A stretch of 64,000 nucleotides of DNA from Xanthobacteraceae bacterium (lineage in GTDB: Bacteria > Pseudomonadota > Alphaproteobacteria > Rhizobiales > Xanthobacteraceae). Shown here in pieces: positions 27,101 through 34,141 of the stretch. Under the pieces are notes generated by a model, which was not told where the DNA came from, did not search any database, and worked only from the letters and a program-made list of their open reading frames with translations. The position numbers were made by a program, and so were the translations under genes. Numbering within the stretch: the stretch's first letter is position 1; every line of letters begins with the position of its first letter. The stretch is from contig JAIESR010000006.1 in NCBI GenBank assembly GCA_019745775.1, positions 186,001 through 250,000 of the forward strand. Reading direction: 5' to 3'.

Positions 27101-27500
27101 GGTGCGGCTGGTTCAGAACCACGTCGAGGTCGAGACCGAGTACTTCAACCGCACCGGCATCTTCCCGATCATGCACTTCGTTGCGATCAAGCGGCCGTTG
27201 TTCGAGCGTAATCCCTGGATGGCGGTGAACCTCTACCGCGCGTTTGAGGAGGCCAAGGACCGCAGCATTGCGCGTATCAGGAACATGATGATCTCGCATT
27301 TTCCGCTGCCCTGGAATCCGGACAATGCGCGGCGCGCGACCGCGATGTTCGGCCAGGATTTCTGGCCCTATGGCGTCGCGCCGAACCGCAAGACGCTGGA
27401 GGCGTTCCTCGCCTTCGCCCACGAGCAGGGCGTCGCGCATCGCAAGGTCACGCTCGACGAGGTGTTTCCGGCGAGCGTCCAGCACATCCTGAAGGTCTGA
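24183..27500 (+). CDS. BisC-type molybdoenzyme fused in frame to a dihydroxyphthalate-decarboxylase-like domain
   Basis: Residues 1 to about 776 are a complete cytoplasmic DMSO-reductase-family enzyme of the biotin sulfoxide reductase (BisC) type. There is no Tat signal and no N-terminal [4Fe-4S] cysteine motif. It has Y-G-W-S-S-A-G-R (112-119) and T-Y-S-N-A-A with Ser145, the likely molybdenum ligand. From 26511 a second complete module begins at Met-Ser-Lys-Leu, about 329 residues. It resembles 4,5-dihydroxyphthalate decarboxylase or related binding-protein-fold enzymes. No stop codon separates the two, and the short linker is Asp/Thr/Asn-rich. Such genes are normally separate, so this is either a true 1105-residue fusion or the result of an indel that removed a stop. 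I preferred the ATG at 24183 over 24156. It is divergent from a TctC gene. Confidence 0.8.
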   Translation: MSERLVRTASHWGAFYVQVHDGRAVGVKPFEKDEHPSPLAQSQVAAVYDKSRVDRPYVRQGFLERGAASDRSKRGAEPFVPVDWDTAITLVSEELTRVKERYGNRSIFAGSYGWSSAGRLHHAKSLLARFMNLHGGATVQVDTYSNAAGSVITPHVLGDSTAISGPGTTFATIAENTRLFVSFGGMPLKNLQIDSGGTGEHSSISSIAALAGRGIEFVNISPLRTDQADALDAEWLPAIPGTDTAVMMGLAHTLVAEGLHDRAFLERYTVGFDKFRRYLMGEDDGQPKDAAWAARISGIDAETIRKLARRMAGTRTFITTTWSLQRADHGEQPIWMTIVLAAMLGQIGLPGGGFGFGYGSMNRMGQPRSPVATLNRPVGRSPIHSFIPVARISDLLLHPGETIDYNGQRVTFPDIKMIYWCGGNPFHHHQDINRLVRAWQRPETVIVHEIFWTPTARYADIVLPATTTLERNDIASSSDRYMFAMHQAIGPVGEARNDFDIFADIAGRLGFRDDFTEGRSEMEWLRHLYEIVRQQAARHGVERPDFETFWEQGHIADPVAKHFDYLSAYRADPQGRKLKTPSGKIEIFSEKVASFGYDDCPGHPVWIEPAEWLGSPKADRKLHLISNQPTMRLHAQLDNGPVSRASKVKGREPALINPQDAAERGIADGDVVRLFNERGACLAGAVVTDAMSRGVIQLQTGAWYDPDQPGAVGTLDRHGNPNVLTLDKGTSKLAQGPISQTTLVNVERWTKPLPEIRAFDRPEVGAADLKTESNNPMSKLSVSLAISDYDHVRDFVYGRVTAEGLDINFQVLPTPEIFDRATRDQEWDVCEMSLGKWTGMFSQGDDSLVPIPVFPSRVFRHSALYVKKGSGVDSLDKLRGKRVGDPDFAHTAGIYARGYLMHDVGIKLEEIEWVQAGTNKPGRHENLELNLPATVKRVSVPDKTLDDMLLAGEIDAILSAIPPKSFIAGNPDMVRLVQNHVEVETEYFNRTGIFPIMHFVAIKRPLFERNPWMAVNLYRAFEEAKDRSIARIRNMMISHFPLPWNPDNARRATAMFGQDFWPYGVAPNRKTLEAFLAFAHEQGVAHRKVTLDEVFPASVQHILKV

Positions 27501-27548
27501 GTCGCATGCGCAGGTTGATGCACGACCGTGCGGCAAAACGGGTCTGCT

Positions 27549-27654
27549 CCCTCCCCCCTTGTGGGGGAGGGTTGGGGAGGGGGGTGGCGGTTATTCGCGC
27601 TCTACATCCAACAACGACCACCCCCACCCCTAACCCCTCCCCACAAGGGGAAGG
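27549..27654. repeat. G/C-tract inverted repeat
   Basis: Bases 27549-27587 (CCCTCCCCCCTTGTGGGG and onward) are an imperfect inverted copy of 27618-27654 (ending CCCCTCCCCACAAGGGGAAGG), enclosing about 30 bases. The arm also forms its own small hairpin around TTGTGG. It fills much of the 219-base gap after the molybdoenzyme fusion and may be a dispersed intergenic element. Confidence 0.7.
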
Positions 27655-27719
27655 CGGACACGCCCGTCGGGCGGCGAAGTTTGTGCCCCGATCTCACCAA
27701 GACAATCGCTAGCATCGAC

Positions 27720-28499
27720 ATGGACCTCGGCATTCGCGGCAGGAAGGCGCTTCTGTGCGGTGCGAGCCGCGGGCTGGGCAAGGCCGCGGCCCTTGCCGTC
27801 GCGCGCGAAGGTGTCGACGTCACCATCGTCGCGCGCACGCCCGACGTGCTCGAACGGGCCGCGAAGGAAATCCGCGATGCGACCGGCGTGCGCGTGACCG
27901 CGGTCGCCGGCGACATCACCACCGAGCAGGGCCGCTCGGCGGCCCTGAAAGCCTGCCCGGAACCGGATATCCTCCTCAACAACGCCGACGGACCGCTCCC
28001 CGGCGACTTCCGCACCTGGACGCGCGACACCTGGATCGAGGCGCTCGACGCGATGATGCTGGCGCCGATCGAGATGATCCGCGCGACCGTCGACGGCATG
28101 ATGGCGCGCGGCTTCGGCCGGATCGTCAACATCTCGTCGCGCAGCGTGAAGATCCCGCAACTGGAACTTGGGTTGTCAAATGGTGCGCGCTCGGGGCTCG
28201 TGGGATTTGTCGCCGGCCTCGCGCGGCAGACTGTCCATCGCAACGTCACCATCAACAACATCCTGCCCGGCATCTTCGACAGCGACGCCCAGAAACGTCA
28301 TATCGAAGGCATGCTCGACGATCTCGGCAAGAGCTTTGACCAGGTGTGGCAGGAGCGCGCCGCGGCAAGCCCCGCCAAGCGCTACGGAAAGACGGAGGAG
28401 TTCGGCGCCTACTTCGCCTTTCTCTGCTCGGCCCATGCCGGCTACATTTCCGGGCAGAACCTCCTGATCGACGGCGGCAGTTACCCCGGCACCTATTAG
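27720..28499 (+). CDS. SDR family protein with non-canonical active site
   Basis: I start the gene at ATG 27720 (259 aa) because the longer frame from 27528 translates the G/C-tract repeat. The N-terminal cofactor motif G-A-S-R-G-L-G (14-20) is intact and the C-terminal S-G-Q-N-L-L-I-D-G-G is typical. The usual N-N-A-G is N-N-A-D (87-90), and where Y-x-x-x-K should lie (aligned on the following G-L-V-G-F), residues are Ser153 and Arg157. A Ser is present at 139-140. The protein is therefore an SDR by fold whose oxidoreductase chemistry is uncertain. It begins a run of catabolic genes with enoyl-CoA hydratase, MDR and acyl-CoA ligase, spaced by 10 to 120 bases. Confidence 0.82.
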   Translation: MDLGIRGRKALLCGASRGLGKAAALAVAREGVDVTIVARTPDVLERAAKEIRDATGVRVTAVAGDITTEQGRSAALKACPEPDILLNNADGPLPGDFRTWTRDTWIEALDAMMLAPIEMIRATVDGMMARGFGRIVNISSRSVKIPQLELGLSNGARSGLVGFVAGLARQTVHRNVTINNILPGIFDSDAQKRHIEGMLDDLGKSFDQVWQERAAASPAKRYGKTEEFGAYFAFLCSAHAGYISGQNLLIDGGSYPGTY

Positions 28500-28508
28500 A
28501 GTGATTCA

Positions 28509-29246
28509 ATGTCCGTGCTTCTTGAAAAGCGTGCGAATGGCGTCGCGGTCGTCACCATCAACCGGCCGCAGGCGATGAATTCGCTGGACGTTCCCGCGAA
28601 GGAGAAATTCGGCGACATCTGGCAGGAGATCGCGAACGACGCGGCGGTTCGCGTCGCGATCCTCACCGGCGCCGGCGACAAGGCGTTCTGCGCCGGCTCC
28701 GACATCAAGGAGATCGCCCGCACCGGCAGCATGGCGACGACCGAGACGCTGATGCGTGCGCTGCCGGGCGTCGGCATCCCGCTCGACAAGCCGGTCATCG
28801 CCGCCATTCATGGCTTCTGCGTCGGCATGGGCATGACGCTTGCGCTGCATTGCGACCTGCGCCTCGCCGCGAAAAATGCCGTGCTCGGCTATCCCGAAGT
28901 GAAGCACGGCATGATATCCGGCGTCAGTGCGATGCGGCTGCCGCAGGTGATCCCGCAGGCGAAGGCGCTCGAGATGATGCTGCTCGCGCGCAACGTCACC
29001 GCGGATGAGGCGGCCCACAGCGGCCTCGTCAATGCTGTGGTCGACGACGTGAAGGCCGAAGCCATGGCCTGGGCGGAGAAGATCGCATCCTACTCGCCCG
29101 TGGCGGTACAGGCGACCAAGCGGCTCGCGCTGTTCCCACAGCGCCTCAGCGAGGCCGAGCAAAAGGAAATCGCCGCCATGCGCGATCTCGTCGAGTCGAA
29201 AGATGACTTCAAGCAAGGCGCCTCCGCCTTCACCAAGCGTGCGTAG
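28509..29246 (+). CDS. Enoyl-CoA hydratase/isomerase family protein
   Basis: This 245-residue crotonase-fold protein shows A-F-C-A-G-S-D-I-K-E (about 60-69, the first oxyanion-hole segment), G-M-G-M-T-L-A-L-H-C-D-L-R-L-A (about 101-115) and G-Y-P-E-V-K-H-G-M (about 123-131), with Glu in the second catalytic position. The first position, where hydratases have Glu in G-G-C-E-L, is within the L-H-C-D-L stretch and differs, so dehydration, hydration or isomerisation are all possible. It begins nine bases after the SDR stop and should be co-transcribed with it. The neighbouring acyl-CoA ligase makes a CoA-thioester substrate likely. Confidence 0.88.
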   Translation: MSVLLEKRANGVAVVTINRPQAMNSLDVPAKEKFGDIWQEIANDAAVRVAILTGAGDKAFCAGSDIKEIARTGSMATTETLMRALPGVGIPLDKPVIAAIHGFCVGMGMTLALHCDLRLAAKNAVLGYPEVKHGMISGVSAMRLPQVIPQAKALEMMLLARNVTADEAAHSGLVNAVVDDVKAEAMAWAEKIASYSPVAVQATKRLALFPQRLSEAEQKEIAAMRDLVESKDDFKQGASAFTKRA

Positions 29247-29292
29247 AGTATTGAAGTGATCCCGTATACGTGCCGCAAACCCGGTGTGTTCA

Positions 29293-29309
29293 CTCTCCCC
29301 ATGGGAGAG
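29293..29309. repeat. Short perfect hairpin between two genes
   Basis: CTCTCCC (29293-29299) pairs with GGGAGAG (29303-29309) around CAT, and GG follows. It resembles the outer hairpin of the longer repeats at 44999 and 56693, so it may be a fragment of that family. It lies in the 119-base gap between enoyl-CoA hydratase and the MDR gene. Confidence 0.5.
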
Positions 29310-29365
29310 GGAGCCGGCCGAGTGCGCGGCACCGATTTCGTTTACATCGAAGGAACGTGGCTCAC

Positions 29366-30403
29366 ATGACCTCGATGAAAGCCGTCACCTTTGCGAATTT
29401 CGGCGCGCCGTCGGTGCTCAAGGCGACGACCATCGAGCGGCCGGAGCCCGGACCGGACGACGTGCTCGTCCGCATTCACGCGGCGGGCGTCTGCTATCAC
29501 GACGTGCTTTCGCGCGGCGGCAAGATTCCCGGCGGCGAGCCCGGACGCGTGCTGGGCCACGAGATCGCCGGCGAGATCGTCGAGATAGGCGCGAACGTGC
29601 CGGCGTCGCGGGTCGGCGAGCGCGTGGTGATCTACCAGCGGCTCTATTGCGGGCAGTGCCGCTATTGTCTCTCCGGCCGGCAGGACCTCTGCCGCAATAG
29701 CCGGGTGCTGGGGGAAAGCGGCGGCGGCGGCTACGCGGAGTTCACCTGCGCGCCGGCGCGCAACGCGATCCGCATGCCCGACGGCCTCGACATGAAATCG
29801 GCGGCCCTGGCGGTCTGCCCGGTCGGCACCAGCGTGCGCGCCGCGCTCGGGGTCGCGCAGGTCGAGCCCGGGCAGACGGTGCTGATCACCGGTGCCGGCG
29901 GCGGGCTCGGGCTGCACCAGATCCAGGTGGCGAAGAGCGTCAGCGCGCACGTGATCGCGGTGACGAGCTCGAACGACAAGGCCGAGATTGTCGGCCAGGC
30001 CGGCGCCGACGAGGTGATCGTCAGCCCGGACCTGAAATTCTCGGGCGAAGTCTGGCGCCGCACGCAGAAGCAGGGCGTCGATGTCGTCCTGGAGAATGTG
30101 GTCTCAAACACTTTCGGCGAGAGCATGCGCTCGGTCGCGCAGAACGCGATCATCGTCGTGCTCGGCAACATCGGCGCCAGCCGCGTCGAGATCGACCCCG
30201 GCCTCCTGATCGTGCGGCGTATCCGCATCGCCGGCTCCGGCAATGCGACCTACAAGGACGTCAAGATCGCGCTGCATCTTCTGGCGACCGGCGCGGTCCG
30301 CCCGTTCATCGGCGCCGTGCTGCCATTCCCGCGCGTCGGCGAAGGCCACGCCATGATGGAGCAGCGCGGCGTGGTCGGCCGCGTCGTCCTGTCCGGGTGG
30401 TGA
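29366..30403 (+). CDS. Zinc-dependent MDR alcohol dehydrogenase family protein
   Basis: The ATG at 29366 has AAGGA upstream; an internal ATG at 29375 is also possible, and a longer open frame reaches back to 29270. The 345-residue protein has G-V-C-Y-H-D with the catalytic Cys (about 40), G-H-E-I-A-G-E (about 63), the four structural-zinc cysteines in C-G-Q-C-R-Y-C followed by C after seven residues (about 97-111), and a nucleotide-binding G-A-G-G-G-L-G (about 172-178). Members include alcohol dehydrogenases and acryloyl-CoA-type reductases. It lies between an enoyl-CoA hydratase and an acyl-CoA ligase that starts one base after its stop, so a CoA-thioester or alcohol step in the same pathway is likely. 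Confidence 0.87.
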   Translation: MTSMKAVTFANFGAPSVLKATTIERPEPGPDDVLVRIHAAGVCYHDVLSRGGKIPGGEPGRVLGHEIAGEIVEIGANVPASRVGERVVIYQRLYCGQCRYCLSGRQDLCRNSRVLGESGGGGYAEFTCAPARNAIRMPDGLDMKSAALAVCPVGTSVRAALGVAQVEPGQTVLITGAGGGLGLHQIQVAKSVSAHVIAVTSSNDKAEIVGQAGADEVIVSPDLKFSGEVWRRTQKQGVDVVLENVVSNTFGESMRSVAQNAIIVVLGNIGASRVEIDPGLLIVRRIRIAGSGNATYKDVKIALHLLATGAVRPFIGAVLPFPRVGEGHAMMEQRGVVGRVVLSGW

Positions 30404-30404
30404 C

Positions 30405-31883
30405 GTGCACGTCGGCGCCAGGCTCAAGCAACTCGTGCGGGCGCATCCCGATCGCGCTGCGATCGTCGACGATGTCGGTAGCTGGACATTCCAGCGCTTC
30501 CACGAACGCATCGCGCGTTTCGGCAATTGCATGCGAGGTATCGGCCTCGGCAAGGGCGACCGCATCGCGCTGATGTTGCCGGACTGCCGCGAATATCTCG
30601 AGGCCGACTACGGCAGCATGGCCGCCGGCTTCGTGCGCGTGCCGATGGACCCGCGGCTGACGCGCCGTGAACTGGCCGCCCTGTTGCAGCGGGCCGGCGT
30701 TCGCGTGCTGGTGACGCATTCGTCGTTCGGCGACAAGGTCGCTCGGCTGAAGGACGATGTTGAATCGCTTCAATCGATTGTCTTTGTCGGCGCGGGCCCC
30801 GGCCTCGATTACGAGGCCTTGCTGGAGAAGTCGTCAGACACTCCGCTACCCGACGGTAACGGTGACGATCTCGCGACGCTGAATTTCAGCGGCGGCACCA
30901 CCGGCGCACCCAAGGCCGTCATGCTCCGCCATCGCAATCTGATGACGGTCGCGGAGAACACCATTCAGGGCTTCGACATCAGGTCCGATGCGGTCTTTCT
31001 GAACGTGCGGCCGCTGTGGCCGATCGCGCAGGTCATCCTGATGTCGCATCTGTTCGCTGGCGCGACGGTCGTGCTGGGCGGGCGTTTCGATGCGGATCGC
31101 CTGGCGGCGGCGATCGATGCAAGCGGTGCGACCCGCACCTCGCTGGTGCCGACGCAGCTCGTGCGCTGGATCGAGCATATACGATCGCACGACCGTATGC
31201 CGAAGCTCGAAGCGATTTACGTCGGCGGCTCGCGAATCCCCTCCGCTATTTTCGAACGCGCGCTCGATCTCGTCGGACCGCGCATCGGCGTGCTCTACGG
31301 CATGACCGAGGCGCCGGTCTGCTGCTACCTGCCGCCCCAAGAGCTGGCAGGCGGCGAGCGCGGCCGGCTGATCGAATCCGTGGGACGTCCGTTCCCCGCC
31401 TATCGCGTACGACTGGCCGATGACGGCGAAGTCCTGATCCGGGGGGGCCATGTCATGGCCGGCTATTGGCGGAACGAGGAGGCGACCCGGGAAGCCCTGC
31501 GTGACGACTGGCTGCACACCGGCGATATCGGCGCCTTCGACGGCGATGGCCGGCTCTCCATCGTCGGTCGTCTGAAGGAGGTCATCCGCTCCGGCTCGTC
31601 GAGCATCATGCCCAAGGAGGTCGAGGACGCGATCGCGAGCCATCCCGCGGTCGACGAGGTCGCGGTGCTGGGGCTGCCCGACACCGAATGGGGCGAGGCG
31701 GTGACCGCCTTCGTCGTGCTCAAGCCTGGCGCGACCGCGACCGAGCACGATCTGGTCGAGCACTGCCGCGCCCGCCTTGCGTCATACAAGAAGCCGCGCG
31801 CGGTGCGGTTTGTCGCGAGCCTGCCGCGCTCGCACTACGGCAAGGTGATCCGCGCCGAGCTGCTGGCGCAAACATCGAGCTAG
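30405..31883 (+). CDS. Class I adenylate-forming acyl-CoA ligase
   Basis: The start is a GTG at 30405, one base after the previous stop. The 492-residue protein has L-N-F-S-G-G-T-T-G-A-P-K (AMP-binding P-loop-like motif, about 160-171), Y-G-M-T-E-A-P near residue 300, the G-D motif in H-T-G-D-I (about 370) and the C-terminal flexible-domain Lys in H-Y-G-K-V-I-R. These proteins activate an acid with ATP and then form the CoA thioester. The specificity (fatty, aromatic or alicyclic acid) cannot be read. It closes the SDR-hydratase-MDR run, suggesting that the pathway begins with CoA activation. Three hairpins follow the stop. Confidence 0.9.
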   Translation: MHVGARLKQLVRAHPDRAAIVDDVGSWTFQRFHERIARFGNCMRGIGLGKGDRIALMLPDCREYLEADYGSMAAGFVRVPMDPRLTRRELAALLQRAGVRVLVTHSSFGDKVARLKDDVESLQSIVFVGAGPGLDYEALLEKSSDTPLPDGNGDDLATLNFSGGTTGAPKAVMLRHRNLMTVAENTIQGFDIRSDAVFLNVRPLWPIAQVILMSHLFAGATVVLGGRFDADRLAAAIDASGATRTSLVPTQLVRWIEHIRSHDRMPKLEAIYVGGSRIPSAIFERALDLVGPRIGVLYGMTEAPVCCYLPPQELAGGERGRLIESVGRPFPAYRVRLADDGEVLIRGGHVMAGYWRNEEATREALRDDWLHTGDIGAFDGDGRLSIVGRLKEVIRSGSSSIMPKEVEDAIASHPAVDEVAVLGLPDTEWGEAVTAFVVLKPGATATEHDLVEHCRARLASYKKPRAVRFVASLPRSHYGKVIRAELLAQTSS

Positions 31884-31892
31884 ATCGGTTCC

Positions 31893-31977
31893 GACCCGAA
31901 ACGGGTCTTTCCCCGCTCATTCCCGCGCAAGCGGGAATCCAGTCTTGAGCTAACCTGGGTCCCCGCTTTCGCGGGGA
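31893..31977. terminator. Three stacked hairpins between convergent genes
   Basis: Three perfect palindromes follow one another: GACCCG/CGGGTC (31893-31907, followed by TTT), ATTCCCGC/GCGGGAAT (31919-31938, loop GCAA) and TCCCCGC/GCGGGGA (31960-31977, loop TTTC). They sit between the acyl-CoA ligase and the convergent TctC gene. The first could act as a weak terminator; the second and third look like REP-type repeats. Confidence 0.65.
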
Positions 31978-32029
31978 CGAGCGGGAGAGAGCGATTCAAC
32001 TTAGCCGGGGAATGCTCTAGACTAAACGT

Positions 32030-33007
32030 TCATTCCTGTTTGACGCCGATCTTGGCGTCGCGGATGATCGCTGCGTATTTCGCCATCTCGGTGTCGATAT
32101 ATTTGGCGAACTGTTCGGACGAGCCGCCGATCGGATCAAAGCCGATCTCGCTGAGGCGCTTCCTCACCTCCGGTAGCGCCAGCACCTTGGCGACCGCGCC
32201 TTGCAGGAAGGCGTTCACGTCCGGCGGCAGGTTCTTCGGCGCCCACAGCCCGTACCAGGACACGAATTCAAAGCCCTTCATGCCGGATTCCTCGACGGTC
32301 GGGATTTCCGGCGCCGCGGCGGCGCGCTTGAGGCTTGTCAATCCGAGCGCCTTGATCTTGCCGGCGCGCGCGAGCGGCAGCGAGGAGAGCATCGGATCGG
32401 CGAGCAGCTGGATCTGGCCGCTGACGAGATCGGTGAGCGCCGGCGCCGTGCCTTTGTAGGGCACCACCAGCGTGTCGAGGCCGGCGTCGCGCTTGAGCAG
32501 CTCGATCGCGAGGTGGCTGGCGGAGCCCAGGCTCGTCGTGCCGAAGGTGAACTTGTTTGGCGCCTTGCGCACCTGCTCGAAGAAATCCTTGAGATTGTTC
32601 GCGGTGACGCTCGGGGTGGTGGCGACGATCAGCGGTCCGTCGGCGATCAGCGTCACCGGCGTGAAGTCCTTCACCACGTCATAGGGCAGGTTCTTGTAGA
32701 GGAACGGATTGATGACGTGCACGGAAGCCGAGACCAGCAGCGTGTAGCCGTCGGAAGGAGCGCGCGCGACCGCGCTGGCGCCGATAATCCCGGATGCGCC
32801 GCCCGCGCGGTTCTCGACGATGAATTGCTGGCCGACCGTCTCGTTGAGCTTCTGCACCAGGATGCGCGCGACGCCGTCGACCGAGCCGCCGGCCGGGTAG
32901 GGCACGATCACCGACACGGTGCGGGAGGGATATTTCTGCGCCGCCGCGGGCACAGTGACGGCTGCGATGAAGGCGAGTGCCAGGCCGAATGCACAAATGC
33001 GTCGCAT
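32030..33007 (-). CDS. TctC/Bug family periplasmic binding protein
   Basis: The ATG at 33007 is preceded by AAGGA at six bases; the frame is open far upstream but without a signal peptide. The 325-residue product has a Sec signal ending A-A-A-Q-K (about residue 24), then Y-P-S-R-T-V-S-V-I-V-P-Y-P-A-G-G-S-V-D, the classical short-subtype Bug opening, with E-N-R-A-G-G-A-S-G and V-P-Y-K-G-T-A-P later on. These proteins bind small carboxylates. The DapA-like gene lies 98 bases upstream on the same strand, so the pair is probably co-transcribed and the ligand may be the lyase's substrate or product. Confidence 0.87.
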   Translation of the reverse strand: MRRICAFGLALAFIAAVTVPAAAQKYPSRTVSVIVPYPAGGSVDGVARILVQKLNETVGQQFIVENRAGGASGIIGASAVARAPSDGYTLLVSASVHVINPFLYKNLPYDVVKDFTPVTLIADGPLIVATTPSVTANNLKDFFEQVRKAPNKFTFGTTSLGSASHLAIELLKRDAGLDTLVVPYKGTAPALTDLVSGQIQLLADPMLSSLPLARAGKIKALGLTSLKRAAAAPEIPTVEESGMKGFEFVSWYGLWAPKNLPPDVNAFLQGAVAKVLALPEVRKRLSEIGFDPIGGSSEQFAKYIDTEMAKYAAIIRDAKIGVKQE

Positions 33008-33105
33008 GAAAGGTTCCTTTCGATCGCCGTCGGCTTTCTGGCCGAAAATACATCTCCGCTCAACAGCCGTGGCCCGCGGCCAAAAGCCAGCACGCCCCGG
33101 AGGCA

Positions 33106-34047
33106 TCAAGCCGCCACCGCTGCGACCGGCTTCACCTTGTAGCCGTAGCGCTTGTCGAGGCCGAGCTCGGAGACGATGCGCACGCCCTTCGCCAGCGCTT
33201 CCCCTTCGAGATTGGTGAGCGGCTTGCGCAAATCGCCGGCCGGCAGGCCGATCGCCTTCATCAGCGACTTCACCGCCACCGGGTTGATCGCCGAATAGGT
33301 GTAGTGGAGGAGCGGCAGAAGCCCGAGATAGGCGTTCTTGAAGCCTTCCGCCTCCTGGTAGCTCGTCCACGGCGTCGAGATCGTCGCGAGCTCCCGCGGT
33401 GCGATGTTGCCGGTCATGTTCGCGGTGCCGTGACCGCCGAGCGATAGGGTCGGCACCACCAGGCCCAGGTTCGGCGAATCGCAGCACATCACCGAAACGC
33501 CGGGCTTGCCGGCGATCACCTGCGCCACCTGGCCGACACGCGCGGTCGATTCCTTGTGCACCACGTAGTTCGGGTGCTTGAAGATGCGCAGCAGATGATC
33601 CCAGTGCAGGTCGCTCTCCACCCGCGGCGGATTGTTGTAGATGCCGAGCGGCAGGTCGGTTGCGTCGGCGACGTCGAGAAAGAAGCGCTCGATGTCGTCC
33701 TCCGGCGCGCAGATATAGGCCGGCGCGGCCAGGATCGCGCCGTCGGCGCCGTTGTCCTTGGCGAAGCGCACATTGGCGATGGTCGCGTCGGTGTTGTTGC
33801 CGGTGCAGCCGAAGAATATCGGCATCTTCGCCGTCTTCATCTTCGAGCACTCGACGATGATCTTCTTCTTCTCATCGGGCGAGAGCATCGAGGTCTCGCC
33901 GGTCGAGCCCATGATGAGGATGGCCGAGCTGCCGTTGTCTTCATGGAATTTGAGCAGCGTGCGGAAGGCCGCAAAGTCGACCGTGCCGTCCTTGTTGAAC
34001 GGGGTGATCAGGGCGACGAACGAGCCGGTCAGCAATTTCTTGGACAT
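33106..34047 (-). CDS. Dihydrodipicolinate synthase (DapA) family aldolase/lyase
   Basis: The ATG at 34047 has GGAG six bases upstream. The 313-residue enzyme is a class I aldolase: G-S-T-G-E (47-51), the catalytic Tyr138 in Y-N-N-P-P and the Schiff-base Lys165 in V-V-H-K-E-S. The family covers dihydrodipicolinate synthase, N-acetylneuraminate lyase, 2-keto-3-deoxygluconate aldolase and others. The Arg and pocket residues that specify diaminopimelate synthesis cannot be confirmed from motifs, and the catabolic context (a TctC gene downstream on the same strand) argues for a sugar-acid or keto-acid lyase rather than lysine biosynthesis. It is divergent from the exonuclease-CBS-DUF294 gene. Confidence 0.88.
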   Translation of the reverse strand: MSKKLLTGSFVALITPFNKDGTVDFAAFRTLLKFHEDNGSSAILIMGSTGETSMLSPDEKKKIIVECSKMKTAKMPIFFGCTGNNTDATIANVRFAKDNGADGAILAAPAYICAPEDDIERFFLDVADATDLPLGIYNNPPRVESDLHWDHLLRIFKHPNYVVHKESTARVGQVAQVIAGKPGVSVMCCDSPNLGLVVPTLSLGGHGTANMTGNIAPRELATISTPWTSYQEAEGFKNAYLGLLPLLHYTYSAINPVAVKSLMKAIGLPAGDLRKPLTNLEGEALAKGVRIVSELGLDKRYGYKVKPVAAVAA

Positions 34048-34141
34048 TCGGGTCTCCAATAGAGCGATGCGTCGATGATAGCATGGCCATCGCCCCGGCG
34101 GTATTCTCGCCATACGAGCATTTGAGCATGAGAGCCCTGCG

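Noticed and set aside
24147-27536. An 1129-codon open frame on the minus strand opposite the molybdoenzyme fusion
   Set aside because: It mirrors the GC-rich third positions of the real gene, is Arg/His/Asp-rich without any domain, and has no RBS. The plus strand gene has full family motifs.
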